In this document: positions 36,059-45,052 of the stretch, piece by piece
Layout: each line of letters opens with the position of its first letter
Position numbering within the stretch: position 1 is the first letter of the stretch
Assembly: GCA_945865405.1 (NCBI GenBank)
Contig: CAMBDS010000003.1
Location: forward strand, 76,374-140,373
DNA length: 64,000 nucleotides
Reading direction: 5' to 3'
Source: Caldithrix abyssi DSM 13497
Lineage (GTDB): Bacteria > Electryoneota > AABM5-125-24 > Hatepunaeales > Hatepunaeaceae
Notes under the pieces: model-generated
What the model was told of the DNA's origin: nothing
Database searches by the model: none
The model's input: only the letters and a program-made list of their open reading frames with translations
Program-made: the position numbers and the translations under genes

Positions 36059-38776
36059 ATGGATTACTCAATGCATTCGCTCAGATTACTTACTATCCTC
36101 GTCATGCTCACGGCGCTAAACAACGTCGCGCTGGGGCGAACATTGAACGTCCCAGAAGACCACCAGACCATTCAGGCCGGGATCGACGCGGCGGAAGAGG
36201 GAGATACGGTTTTGGTGCAGCCGGGAACGTATGAGGAAGCGATCAATTTTGGTGGCAAGCCTATCACCGTTGCCGGAACGCATCTACTAACTTGTGATCC
36301 GGAAGACATCAAATCGACGATCATCGACTCCGGAGGCAGGCTAAACAGAAGCGTCGTCAGATTCGACAGCGCTGAAGATGAAAATTCCAGACTCACAGGC
36401 CTGACCTTGATGCGAGGTCTCGGCTCTGACGACCTTGACGGTGACCTTTCAGGAGGAGGCATTCATTGCCTTGAAGCATCTCCAAGTCTCGACCACCTGA
36501 TTATTACCCGTTGCCATGCGACTTTTGGTGGCGGGATATTCATTCAGATCGGTTCGCCGAGTATTTCAGACATTATCATAACTCGCAATCATGCCTGGCA
36601 ATCTGGAGGCGGAATCTATTGCTCACGTGAAGGTACCAATCCAGTCATAACCCGCACAATCATTACTTTCGACAGCACCAACACCTGGGGACTTTCCTTT
36701 GGTTGTTACGGAGGCGCTCGTCCGACGCTGATAAACTGCACAATACATCCCACACAAGTTCGTAATTCCAGCGCCATTTCAGCCTATGATAGTAATTACA
36801 TTAAATTGATTAATTGTTCTGTGTATGCCGCCTATCCTATTAATCTCGGTTGGGATAATCAGACTGACACCCTGGAAGCAACATATACACACTTCTTCAC
36901 TGAAGAAAATTTTGTTGTTGTTGATCGAAGTACCTTAATTCTCGGAGAAGGCAATGTTTTCGGCGAACCGCTGTTCGCCGATTCGCTCCTCGGGGATTTC
37001 ACGCCGACCTGGTCGAATTTCCCGGAAAACGACGAGACAAAGTCACCGTTGATCGATGTCGGCGACCCGAATTCGCCGGAAGATCCTGATGGGACACGCG
37101 CCGATATAGGAGCTATCCCTTTCAAACAAGGCTGTAACGTCATCGGCACGGTTCGTCGTCACAGAGATAACGCAACCATCGTTGGCGCTATCCTCAGTGC
37201 AACCGGCGGCACAAGTGACACGTCAGATGGCAGCGGTGAGTTTATCCTGCGAAATGTTGCTGGTGCTAATTTCGAGGTACTTGTCCGAGCAGCCGGCTAC
37301 ATCGACACGACAATTGTCGATTTGCACGGCGAGCGACTCGAAACTCTCGAGTTGAACATTCGACTGCGCAATGGACAGCTCTATTACAACGGCGAAGATC
37401 TCGAGCTGAGCCTTGACACGAACCAATCCGGACAAGTCGCCTTCAATATCGAGAATCTCGGCAATGCCGCATTACTCTGGAAGGCGGATACTCGCCCGGC
37501 TGGTGAGTTTGGGTTCGATGTAGGACAGACGCGCGACGAGATTGCTGTCGCCGATCTGATCGGCGTCGATCGCGTTTACGCAGGCGCATTTGTCGATGGT
37601 TACTACTATGTACCAACGTACGACAATAACTCTACCGAGAAGAAAATTTCAGTGTTCGATAGCCATGGAGAGTTCAGCCACTCCTTCGATCAACCTCCTA
37701 TTATTGAAAACCGATATGGAATAAGGAGCTTGACATGGGACGGTGCAATTTTCTGGGGAGTAGCAAACTCAGATACATTGTTTTCATTCACAATCGAAGG
37801 TGATCCGGGACGAATGATGGTTGTACCCGGAAGGAATAGCCCCACAAATATCACATGGGATCCGGTTGACTCACTATTTTGGGTATCTAACATTTCTGGT
37901 AGCCTACTTGCTTATGATCCTGAACTTAACGAGGTTATCCAAGCCATAGAATACCGAGGACTTCGCAAATATGGATTAGGATTTTACCCTGAAGATCCCG
38001 ACAATCACCCCCTCTATATTCTTGCCAATAGTGGTGAAAATCCGCGATACCGACTCTACAAAATGAACCCCGTTGATGGCGATACTATCCTCATTCAGAG
38101 CCTCGACAGTACAGTTTTAAGTGCTTCAGGTGCTTTTGTTGTACCCGGTTATGACCGCTTCTTAAATTCAGTCGTCTTGATCTCGACAGGTATTAACAGG
38201 CCTGTATCGATTCAGATCATCCAGATCGACAAAAACAGGCATTGGGCAAGTGTCACCCCATCCGAGGGCTTAATTCTACCCGGTGAGTTTACTTGGTTGA
38301 CGCTACTGCTTGACGCCACCGACCTGATCCCTGAATTCTACCCGGGTGAGATACGCTTCGACCATAACGCACTCGGATTGCAACAGATGATCCCCTTTTT
38401 GTTGACCGTGACGCCGCTTTCCATCCCCTCCGACAATCTTCCTTCATCAACCTTCGATCTTCTCTCCGCCTTCCCCAATCCCTTCAATTCGATGTTGAGG
38501 ATACAGTACTTGCAATCCCCCCATGCTATTGCAAACCAAATGCAATCCCCCCATGCTATTGCAGGGGGGGTAGGGGGGGTCTCACTCACCATCTACGACC
38601 TTTCAGGGCGACTTGTCGCTGATTTGTTGGATCCTCTTCATTCCAAAATCCAAACTCCAAATTCCAAACTTCACACCGCCATCTGGAACACCTCTGCCGC
38701 CCCCGCCGGAGTCTATCTCGTCCGCCTCCAGTCCGGCACAGAAATCTCAACTCAAAAAGTCGTCTTAATGCGATAA
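36059..38776 (+). CDS. secreted right-handed beta-helix protein with sorting domain invaded by repeats
   Basis: About 905 residues from the ATG at 36059 (or 36071). The signal peptide ends near ALGR. The first half is a pectate-lyase-like parallel beta-helix: TLNVPEDHQTIQAGIDAAEEGDTVLVQPGTYEEAI, then repeated short coils such as SISDIIITRNHAWQSGGGIYC. A carboxypeptidase-regulatory-like domain follows (GCNVIGTVRRHRDNATIVGAIL..GYIDTTIVDL), then a beta-propeller-like region with an extended linker. The C-terminal sorting domain has LLSAFPNPFNSMLRIQYLQ, TIYDLSGRLVADLL and APAGVYLVRLQSG. Two hairpin units and one AT-rich phrase repeat lie inside that domain in frame. Function: surface polysaccharide binding or lyase-like activity is possible; no catalytic residues are assigned. 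Confidence 0.87.
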   Translation: MDYSMHSLRLLTILVMLTALNNVALGRTLNVPEDHQTIQAGIDAAEEGDTVLVQPGTYEEAINFGGKPITVAGTHLLTCDPEDIKSTIIDSGGRLNRSVVRFDSAEDENSRLTGLTLMRGLGSDDLDGDLSGGGIHCLEASPSLDHLIITRCHATFGGGIFIQIGSPSISDIIITRNHAWQSGGGIYCSREGTNPVITRTIITFDSTNTWGLSFGCYGGARPTLINCTIHPTQVRNSSAISAYDSNYIKLINCSVYAAYPINLGWDNQTDTLEATYTHFFTEENFVVVDRSTLILGEGNVFGEPLFADSLLGDFTPTWSNFPENDETKSPLIDVGDPNSPEDPDGTRADIGAIPFKQGCNVIGTVRRHRDNATIVGAILSATGGTSDTSDGSGEFILRNVAGANFEVLVRAAGYIDTTIVDLHGERLETLELNIRLRNGQLYYNGEDLELSLDTNQSGQVAFNIENLGNAALLWKADTRPAGEFGFDVGQTRDEIAVADLIGVDRVYAGAFVDGYYYVPTYDNNSTEKKISVFDSHGEFSHSFDQPPIIENRYGIRSLTWDGAIFWGVANSDTLFSFTIEGDPGRMMVVPGRNSPTNITWDPVDSLFWVSNISGSLLAYDPELNEVIQAIEYRGLRKYGLGFYPEDPDNHPLYILANSGENPRYRLYKMNPVDGDTILIQSLDSTVLSASGAFVVPGYDRFLNSVVLISTGINRPVSIQIIQIDKNRHWASVTPSEGLILPGEFTWLTLLLDATDLIPEFYPGEIRFDHNALGLQQMIPFLLTVTPLSIPSDNLPSSTFDLLSAFPNPFNSMLRIQYLQSPHAIANQMQSPHAIAGGVGGVSLTIYDLSGRLVADLLDPLHSKIQTPNSKLHTAIWNTSAAPAGVYLVRLQSGTEISTQKVVLMR
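38511..38671 (+). repeat. repeat units inside the sorting domain of the beta-helix gene
   Basis: 38511-38533 and 38540-38580: two copies of the CCCCCCATGCTATTGCA unit, the second with GGGGGGGTAGGGGGGG; both encode the peptide SPHAIA. 38641-38671: AAATCCAAACTCCAAATTCC phrase, encoding SKIQTPNSKLH. Confidence 0.85.
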
Positions 38777-38865
38777 TACTTGCAAATAATTGTCAATCAT
38801 CTTGCTTTTTTCCTAATTATTTCGTATATTATCCACATAATATTATTGATTTACTCATGCCCAAT

Positions 38866-38955
38866 GTGATCGATTTTATTTTGAATCACAAATCGATCAC
38901 GCCTGTAGCCGCTATCTGATAAGCCTTTCCAGCATTCTGTGACTCAGTGATCGAT
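38866..38955. repeat. three GTGATCGAT copies, two forming an inverted repeat
   Basis: GTGATCGAT at 38866-38874 and, inverted, ATCGATCAC at 38892-38900, with a third copy at 38947-38955. They lie in an AT-rich gene-free stretch (38777-39047). They may bind a regulator; no gene with a matching promoter is obvious. Confidence 0.5.
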
Positions 38956-39047
38956 TTTTGACTATAGCCCCCTATCCTCTGGAAATGTGAAGATAAATTG
39001 GGGTGCTATTAATATGTATTATATATTATACATATACCCAAAAAGAT

Positions 39048-39079
39048 AAGAGCCGCCCCGATTTCCCGGAACGGCTCTT
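39048..39079. terminator. bidirectional terminator
   Basis: AAGAGCCG / CGGCTCTT stem with the loop region CCCCGATTTCCCGGAA, between the plus-strand beta-helix gene and the minus-strand small gene. Confidence 0.65.
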
Positions 39080-39116
39080 ACTTATTATTTGGCGATCCAA
39101 TCCCCGCCCGAGTCCG

Positions 39117-39215
39117 TTAAGCGTTTCTGCGACGCCAAAAGAGAATCAAGCTCACGACGACCACCACAGCTGCAGTCAGCCAAATCGCGTTGAACCGCTT
39201 GAACGGCCTGAACAT
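39117..39215 (-). CDS. predicted 32-residue single-pass membrane peptide
   Basis: ATG at 39215 reads MFRPFKRFNA, then a continuous hydrophobic helix (IWLTAAVVVVVSLILFW), then RRRNA and TAA. The basic residues on both sides and the helix length fit one membrane span. The gene is placed after the MutL-like gene on the same strand, ends just before a terminator, and has AAGGT upstream. It is too small for homology to be judged. The role is unknown. Confidence 0.45.
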   Translation of the reverse strand: MFRPFKRFNAIWLTAAVVVVVSLILFWRRRNA

Positions 39216-39341
39216 AATAATTACCTTGAATTGAGTTTTTAATTCGGGAGTTACCCAGCCTCACACTTCTTAATAAAGGTGAATTTGAATCCATAGTATG
39301 GTGATGGCTATCACTTAAACGCAATACCAGCACCATTTATT

Positions 39342-41129
39342 TTACCCCAGCGACCATTTATTTAGCAACGCAACCCTGTCCGGCGTGTCTCGACGCAGAT
39401 CGAGAGGCCTGCCTCGCGTATCGATCACCAAACCAACCACTCCACCGGTCAACGTTCTCTCGACGGGCTTGCCCGGACCTTCGCCCATATCCCAGCCTTT
39501 AGCAGGCTCAATAACCGCCTTGACCGACTCACCGAGTTCCAGTTGCGTCAGTAGCAGTTCCCCTGCCCCTACTTCAAGCCTGAACTCTTTGCCCTTGTCG
39601 CTCTTGCCGGTAATCTTGACAACAGTCCCCTTTGCTCCCTTCGTCGAGCCAACCGGCGCGACGCAGCATCCAAGATGAATCAGGCAATCCTTCTCAAAGA
39701 CTTCCGTCGCCGCCTTTTCGTTCACTGTCGCCAGAACGCCCAATTGCGGCATCATGAATATCGAATCGACTGCCAGCCGCGTCACTCCCTCCGGCTGAAA
39801 CGAGTCGATCATCATCTGCGCCGATTGAGCCCGTTTCGGTGCATGAGAAAGGACTCCGCCTGACCCAACAAGCAGATTGAGCGACATCATATTGACAAGC
39901 GATTGCCCGGACGAGGTCTGCTCGAAGGCGTCGGAGATCGAGCGCTCCTGCTGGACGCCTTTCAAGCCTACCGCAAAGGATTTGTGCTGAATGAAGGCAA
40001 GTCTAAGCGCTTCTCGAGCGATAGCCTGCTCGACGCGCAACTCTTCCAGCGTTTGAGGTATCGTCGTCGGGCGGATCATTTTATTGGCGATGCGGTTGCG
40101 AAGCTCACCCTCGGTGATCTCAATAGGCACCCAACGCATGATATTGTCAAATCCGGCTTCGGCAAGCACATTCGAGATCGAGTAGCTCATGCCGAGATTG
40201 GCAGATACTGTCCGGTTAAAGACGCCGCTGAAGACGCTGAAAACGTCGGTAGTAGCTCCGCCTATATCGACGCCGACGAGGTCGATGCTGTCACGTTTGG
40301 CAATAGTCTCCATGATGAGCCCTACTGCGCCCGGCGTCGGCATGATTGGCGCGTCTGTCCAGCTCATCAACTTTTTGTAGCCCGGAGCCTGCGCCATGAC
40401 GTGCTCCATGAAGAGGTCGTGGATCTTGTCGCGGGCAGGTCCCAAATTCTCACGCTCCAGTACCGGTCGCAAGTTATCGACGTTTTTCAGATCGACAACT
40501 TCGCCAAGAGTAGCTTCGATTTCCTTACGAGCCTCTTTGTTACCGGCATAAATAACAGGCAGAGCGAACCCGATGCCGAGACGCGGCCTTGGTCTTGCGG
40601 CGCGGATAAGCTCGGCAAGTTCGACAACGTGCTTGGTGGTTCCACCGTCGATACCGCCAGAAAGGAGGATCATATCAGGGCGTAACCTGCGGATACGCTC
40701 GATCTTCTGGTGAGGCAGCCGACCGTCATTCGAGGCGAGCACGTCCATCACGATTGCGCCTGCTCCCAAGGCAGCACGTTCGGCAGACTCAGCAGTCATC
40801 GACTTGACGACACCGGAGACCATCATCTGAAGACCGCCTCCAGCAGATGATGTGGAGATGTAAATGTCGCACCCTTTGCCATCTTTTTCGGGGCGCATGA
40901 TCGTCTCATCATCACTGATGAACGTTCTACCGGAAATTTCCTCGACTTCTCGAACGGCATTCAAGACGCCTTTGGTGACATCCTCGAAAGGAGCTTCGAC
41001 AGTGGTGGGAGCTTCACCGCGTTGTACAAGGCGATACTCACCCGAAGGTTGTCGCTCAATCAGGATGGCTTTGGTCGTAGTCGAGCCACAGTCGGTGGCA
41101 AGTATCAGATGGGGTTCTAATTGGGACAT
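39342..41129 (-). CDS. MutL/GlmL-like ASKHA ATPase (glutamate mutase L family)
   Basis: A 595-residue protein with an N-terminal actin/Hsp70-type ATPase fold. ATDCGSTTTKAILIE is the phosphate-1 loop, and VGVDIGGATTDVFSVF a second phosphate loop, with ILLSGGIDGG and SGGVLSHAPKRAQ. In Clostridium this family (MutL/GlmL) is thought to reactivate or assemble adenosylcobalamin-dependent glutamate mutase. No mutase subunits (GlmS/GlmE) lie in the window, so it may serve a distant mutase. Stand-alone homologues are known in other bacteria. It is followed on the same strand by a predicted small membrane peptide. Confidence 0.88.
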   Translation of the reverse strand: MSQLEPHLILATDCGSTTTKAILIERQPSGEYRLVQRGEAPTTVEAPFEDVTKGVLNAVREVEEISGRTFISDDETIMRPEKDGKGCDIYISTSSAGGGLQMMVSGVVKSMTAESAERAALGAGAIVMDVLASNDGRLPHQKIERIRRLRPDMILLSGGIDGGTTKHVVELAELIRAARPRPRLGIGFALPVIYAGNKEARKEIEATLGEVVDLKNVDNLRPVLERENLGPARDKIHDLFMEHVMAQAPGYKKLMSWTDAPIMPTPGAVGLIMETIAKRDSIDLVGVDIGGATTDVFSVFSGVFNRTVSANLGMSYSISNVLAEAGFDNIMRWVPIEITEGELRNRIANKMIRPTTIPQTLEELRVEQAIAREALRLAFIQHKSFAVGLKGVQQERSISDAFEQTSSGQSLVNMMSLNLLVGSGGVLSHAPKRAQSAQMMIDSFQPEGVTRLAVDSIFMMPQLGVLATVNEKAATEVFEKDCLIHLGCCVAPVGSTKGAKGTVVKITGKSDKGKEFRLEVGAGELLLTQLELGESVKAVIEPAKGWDMGEGPGKPVERTLTGGVVGLVIDTRGRPLDLRRDTPDRVALLNKWSLG

Positions 41130-41289
41130 GGAAAATGTAATTATTCTTAATGAAAGTTGATCTGCGAGCCTTGGAGTACCGATCTATTACAATGGATGTA
41201 ACCTTATAGAATACATCCAATCCCTGACTAATGCAACATAGGATTAGTGGGTAGAAAGCTCTGTCTGAAATAGCCTGAGAATGCGAACA

Positions 41290-41754
41290 TCACGACCTGC
41301 TCCAGACACCCAAAACCCTTCTCATGGCGACGATCTGCGCGGCGTGGTAACTGTTGTGGCTGTGCATGATGCCGACAATCTCGGCGAACGGCAGGTTGTC
41401 CCATTCGGGATAACGTTTTTCAAGGTCCATCGTCTCGACCATCTCTTCCATGCGGATCAGAGCGGCTTTGAACTCGACCTTGAATTGCTCCCACTTTTTT
41501 TCTGAGGCAGGGGCGGCGTCGGTACCAAACCCGTGCCCCTCAGGCATCTTGATCTTCTTCCCGTCGAACATATCAACCTTCAACGTCACCCACAGGTGCA
41601 TATGCTCGGCGATCTGCCAGATGGTGTTGGGAATCGGTGAGGCGTACAGCCCGACAAAGCGGAAATCGAGCCCGTCAAGAACGGTAGTTGTGTCGAGATG
41701 TGAACTGGTGGCACGAATGCCGCGCTTCAGAAACGAGCGAACCATTGCTTCCAT
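41290..41754 (-). CDS. DinB-family protein
   Basis: A 154-residue DinB/YfiT-like four-helix protein. Metal-binding His positions are suggested by IWQIAEHMHLW in the middle and HSHNSYHAAQIVAMRR in the last helix. Members bind Zn or Ni and include mycothiol- and bacillithiol-dependent transferases; the function here is not assigned. GGGAGG precedes the ATG. The neighbouring gene (28 bases upstream) is a paralogue, so the two form a tandem duplication at the end of the comF operon. Confidence 0.85.
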   Translation of the reverse strand: MEAMVRSFLKRGIRATSSHLDTTTVLDGLDFRFVGLYASPIPNTIWQIAEHMHLWVTLKVDMFDGKKIKMPEGHGFGTDAAPASEKKWEQFKVEFKAALIRMEEMVETMDLEKRYPEWDNLPFAEIVGIMHSHNSYHAAQIVAMRRVLGVWSRS

Positions 41755-41782
41755 GAAATTTCCTCCCTTTCCTCGTAGTGTT

Positions 41783-42256
41783 TTAAGTTCGGTGATATGC
41801 TTTCAGAAGCCTGAGCATTGTCACAACCTGGGCTGTGTGATACGCTGTGTGTGCTACTACAAACAGAGCGGCTCGCCCATTGTTAAAGCTCTTCCAATCG
41901 CTGTGATCGGCAGTGTGGTCGATTCCGGGAAGGGCTGTCTCAAATTCTTGAATCATTTTGACCAGCGAGCTTTTTACTGCAGTCCATTGAGCCTCAGTAG
42001 GAGACTCATCGGCCGGGAAAAAGTTCATCTCTTGATCACCTTGCGATCTGATAAAGGGATTGCCTGTTGCTCCTTTTAGACCCCACGTCCCCCACGATAC
42101 AAGATGGTGGACAATCTGGTAAATTGTATTGGGAAGGCCATCAACCTGACTGCCGGCGAGGACAAAATCGATAGGCTTGACAATCTCCAGAATATCGGGT
42201 GAGATGAAATCGCCATGAATCGACTGGGTGAACGCCTTGGTAAAATATTGATCCAT
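41783..42256 (-). CDS. DinB-family protein (tandem paralogue)
   Basis: A 157-residue DinB-like protein. It has IYQIVHHLVSWGTW and the C-terminal LFVVAHTAYHTAQVVTMLRLL, giving the three-His pattern of the family. It is similar in layout to the next gene downstream, indicating tandem duplication. A third DinB relative lies at 55927-56424. The substrate is unknown. Confidence 0.85.
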   Translation of the reverse strand: MDQYFTKAFTQSIHGDFISPDILEIVKPIDFVLAGSQVDGLPNTIYQIVHHLVSWGTWGLKGATGNPFIRSQGDQEMNFFPADESPTEAQWTAVKSSLVKMIQEFETALPGIDHTADHSDWKSFNNGRAALFVVAHTAYHTAQVVTMLRLLKAYHRT

Positions 42257-42273
42257 CCTCTACTCCGTAAAAA

Positions 42274-42666
42274 TTAGAACTTCCACCACTTCTTTTTTGC
42301 TTGTGATCCGCCCTGTTTCGCGGCGGCTTTGGCGGCTTTGCGCTCAGCTTTCAGCCGATCCTCTTCTGCGAGTATAACAGATTCTTTCGCTTCTAACAGA
42401 TCGAGGAAGTAGCCGATTGACTCACGCCTTTCAAGAACAAGGCGCAATTCGTCCCACTCAGGCAAGCCAAAAAAGCCTCGCACGACAGGTGCAAAGAAGA
42501 CCATCACCTGACTACTGACATAATTCAAGGGCCGAACAGATTCGAGAAAAAGTATCGCCGGGGTCGTCATTCTCATCTGGACAACACGAGTGGCAAACTT
42601 ATCCAATAGCTCACGCTGACGGTCGGTAAGCGACGCTTCGAACCCAGATAGCGGTTCACCAGCCAC
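42274..42666 (-). CDS. small conserved-looking protein of unknown function
   Basis: A 130-residue protein starting at GTG. A helical middle (RQRELLDKFATRVVQMRMTTPAILFLESVRPLNYVSSQVMVFFAPVVRGFFG) has a hydrophobic stretch that could touch a membrane. The C-terminus is strongly charged: a Glu-rich helix, then a Lys/Ala-rich tail ending AKKKWWKF. I do not recognise a family. It lies 29 bases after comF and 17 bases before the DinB pair, so it is in the same minus-strand operon. Confidence 0.75.
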   Translation of the reverse strand: MAGEPLSGFEASLTDRQRELLDKFATRVVQMRMTTPAILFLESVRPLNYVSSQVMVFFAPVVRGFFGLPEWDELRLVLERRESIGYFLDLLEAKESVILAEEDRLKAERKAAKAAAKQGGSQAKKKWWKF

Positions 42667-42695
42667 AATGAATGAGGCCTCTCATTTGAGAAAAC

Positions 42696-43367
42696 TTATC
42701 CACAGGCAACCATCACGAAAGGGTGAAAGTCAGTACTTTGGCGCAGTACATCGATACAACCGGCTATGGTCGCGCCTGTGTGGATGACGTCATCGACAAA
42801 AAGTATCCCGGAAGGAACCGTGTCGGTGCTGGAAGAGGTCAACTCAAACGCTCCGAGTAGGTTGACGAGACGCTCTTTATCAGAGAGTCGCGACTGTGCA
42901 GAAGTATGTCGGGTTCGTCTTATCAGGTCAGTCCTTATTGGCAAACCAGTAATTTCTGCAATTCCATGAGCGAGACTCAAGTTTTGATCATATCCGCGCT
43001 CGCGAACGCGAACAGGATGAAGTGGTATCGGGACAATCGCTTCGACAGGCCACTCTACCCCGTCCAACAAGAGGCGCTCTGCTGCGAATCTGCCCAACTT
43101 CTGCGCAATGTCTTCCCTGCCGTAAAATTTCATTTGATGAATCAGTGTCCGGGCAAGGTCATTGTAGTGGAAGGCGACAAAGACAGGCATTTTGAGGGTG
43201 CCTTGCTTTGCCCAGAGTCCTTTCCTGGCTGGCGAGAGTTTCAGCCAACAACTTTCGCAAGCCCAACCTTTGCCAGTAGGAAATTCTTCCTGGCACTCAG
43301 GGCAATAGTTCGGGAAGACTAACGAAGTTAGCGATTGACCGAATGTTCTCAATCCATCAAGTCTCAT
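42696..43367 (-). CDS. ComF family phosphoribosyltransferase-like protein
   Basis: A 223-residue protein. It has an N-terminal zinc-ribbon (CPEC..CESC), RTLIHQMKFYGR, and the PRTase active-site motif ILFVDDVIHTGATIAGC with the EAIVPIPLHPVRVRERGYDQN region. ComF proteins support DNA uptake and, in related bacteria, recombination or nucleotide salvage. ATG at 43367 overlaps the kinase stop (TGATG), so it is translationally linked to the kinase gene. Confidence 0.9.
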   Translation of the reverse strand: MRLDGLRTFGQSLTSLVFPNYCPECQEEFPTGKGWACESCWLKLSPARKGLWAKQGTLKMPVFVAFHYNDLARTLIHQMKFYGREDIAQKLGRFAAERLLLDGVEWPVEAIVPIPLHPVRVRERGYDQNLSLAHGIAEITGLPIRTDLIRRTRHTSAQSRLSDKERLVNLLGAFELTSSSTDTVPSGILFVDDVIHTGATIAGCIDVLRQSTDFHPFVMVACG

Positions 43368-45052
43368 CAATTGGTCATTTCAAGCTGGACATTCAGGTTC
43401 AGTTCGCGGTTGGAGGCTTCAAATTCAACCGTTTCCTCCCAGAGCTTGTAGTTTGGATTGCGTAATTCGATCAAATGGCTACCAAATGTGACAATAATAG
43501 GTTTGGCGCGGGGGGTTAGTCCGTACGAGACATCATCGACGAAAATTTCTGCCCACGGCTTGACCGAAAGTACCTGGATAGTTCCGACAATCTCCCAAAG
43601 ATTGGCGTCGAGAGTGAGTGATCCACCCGGGGGGATGTTGATCGTTTCCGTGAATGGCGTCGGAAACTCAGAGTTGCTCAAGGTTAAATTATGGATGCCT
43701 GGAGAAAGCTCAATAGGCGCACCAAGCGGCGTTTGTCCGTGCGAGACATTGTCGATCGTTACCATTGCCCAGGGGCGTGAAGTCAGTATCAGCATCCCAG
43801 GAGCAGTCGAAACAACTGCCTGACCATCCGTAATTCGTACATTGACGGGAGTCTTAACCGGGCCTCTCGCCGGAGGATCCTCGAACTGGCCCATGGGATT
43901 GTCTACTTCAGAATCGACTAAGGATCGCCGAGACTCATTTGCATTGGCGGGGTTACGCTTTCCATTTAAAACAGATGCACTAATCCTACCAGCAAGTTCG
44001 GCGAAGGAATTTTTCAATTTGGGAAGGCCGTCCCCGATCAGCTGTGATCGAGTGGGTAACCAGAAAAGCATCATCGCGACGAGTGCTGCCGTAATACCGA
44101 ATGCCCATACCGGGAATGCGTTTTTGGCGATTGTCGATTGACCGGCAGGAAGGGTTACTGCTGGTTTTGGTGTGGAACCATTATCCTCAGGGTGAAGCGA
44201 GTCTAATACCGTAGTTCTGGAAAGTTTCACTCCCCTTTGCGTGGCTAATTTCCTCACATCCTCCAGAGCCGCCTCCGCAGTCGCCGTCCTCTTCGACGGT
44301 TGTTTTTCCATAAGGTGCGCTAAAATCTGATCGAATTCCTGCGGGATGTCAGGAATGAGGGAAGAGAGAGGGGGAGGGGTGTAGGTGAGGATTTTTTTCA
44401 GCGTTTCGCTGAAATTTGCACCACTAAACGGAGAAGCACCGGAAAGGATCTCGTAAAAGGTGACTCCGACAGAGAATAGGTCGCCCCGATGGTCAAATTT
44501 GCCGCCGCTGACCTGTTCCGGCGGAAGGTATGACGGCGTTCCGACGACAGAGTCTTGCATAGTCATCCGGTTGGAATCTGCGATTGTTGCCAGACCAAAG
44601 TCAGTTATTTTCACCCGGCCGTCTTTTGAAACCAGCAAATTGTCGGGTTTGATGTCACGATGAAAAACACCTTTGGCGTGAGCATGTGAGAGACCTTGCA
44701 GGACTCCCTCCAGCATCGTCAGAGCAACCTGCCACTCGACCCGCCCTTGTCGCTTCAGGAGGTCGCCAAGGTTTTCGCCCTCGACGAACTCCATAACGAG
44801 AAATGTCGCGTCCCCATCTGCCCGGTAGCTATAAATATCGACAATATTTTCATGTTTTACACGCGCACAAACCTGCGCCTCACGCTCGAATCGCTTGCGA
44901 ATATCTTCTTCGCGAGCCATTTGCGGGTGAAGCTTTTTTATAAGGACCGGACGGTCGAGATTCTCCTCGTATGCACGGTAGATGGTGCAAATGCTGGAAT
45001 GGGCGATCTCGGCGTCTATCCTGTATGGCGCTAATCCCCCGGTTGCTTCCAT
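43367..45052 (-). CDS. membrane Ser/Thr protein kinase with PEGA-repeat extracellular tail
   Basis: A 561-residue protein. The kinase domain (about residues 10-270) has Lys39 (VLIKKL), Glu in RFEREAQ, HRDIKPDN (Asp133) and DFG (Asp151). The glycine-rich loop is unusual: the segment AEIAHSSICTIY has no glycine where GxGxxG is expected. A single transmembrane helix (about 313-332) leads to two PEGA-type repeats outside the membrane (about 415-560: LTSRPWAMVTIDNVSHGQTPLG and VLSVKPWAEIFVDDVSYGLTP). The 22-base overlap with the sigma-54 activator upstream and the overlap with comF downstream place it in an operon with a regulator, suggesting a kinase signalling unit. Confidence 0.9.
   Translation of the reverse strand: MEATGGLAPYRIDAEIAHSSICTIYRAYEENLDRPVLIKKLHPQMAREEDIRKRFEREAQVCARVKHENIVDIYSYRADGDATFLVMEFVEGENLGDLLKRQGRVEWQVALTMLEGVLQGLSHAHAKGVFHRDIKPDNLLVSKDGRVKITDFGLATIADSNRMTMQDSVVGTPSYLPPEQVSGGKFDHRGDLFSVGVTFYEILSGASPFSGANFSETLKKILTYTPPPLSSLIPDIPQEFDQILAHLMEKQPSKRTATAEAALEDVRKLATQRGVKLSRTTVLDSLHPEDNGSTPKPAVTLPAGQSTIAKNAFPVWAFGITAALVAMMLFWLPTRSQLIGDGLPKLKNSFAELAGRISASVLNGKRNPANANESRRSLVDSEVDNPMGQFEDPPARGPVKTPVNVRITDGQAVVSTAPGMLILTSRPWAMVTIDNVSHGQTPLGAPIELSPGIHNLTLSNSEFPTPFTETINIPPGGSLTLDANLWEIVGTIQVLSVKPWAEIFVDDVSYGLTPRAKPIIVTFGSHLIELRNPNYKLWEETVEFEASNRELNLNVQLEMTN

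Noticed and set aside
39085-39336. 83-codon minus-strand frame around the small membrane peptide
   Set aside because: It shows no hydrophobic or domain pattern; the 32-codon frame in another phase is a better candidate.
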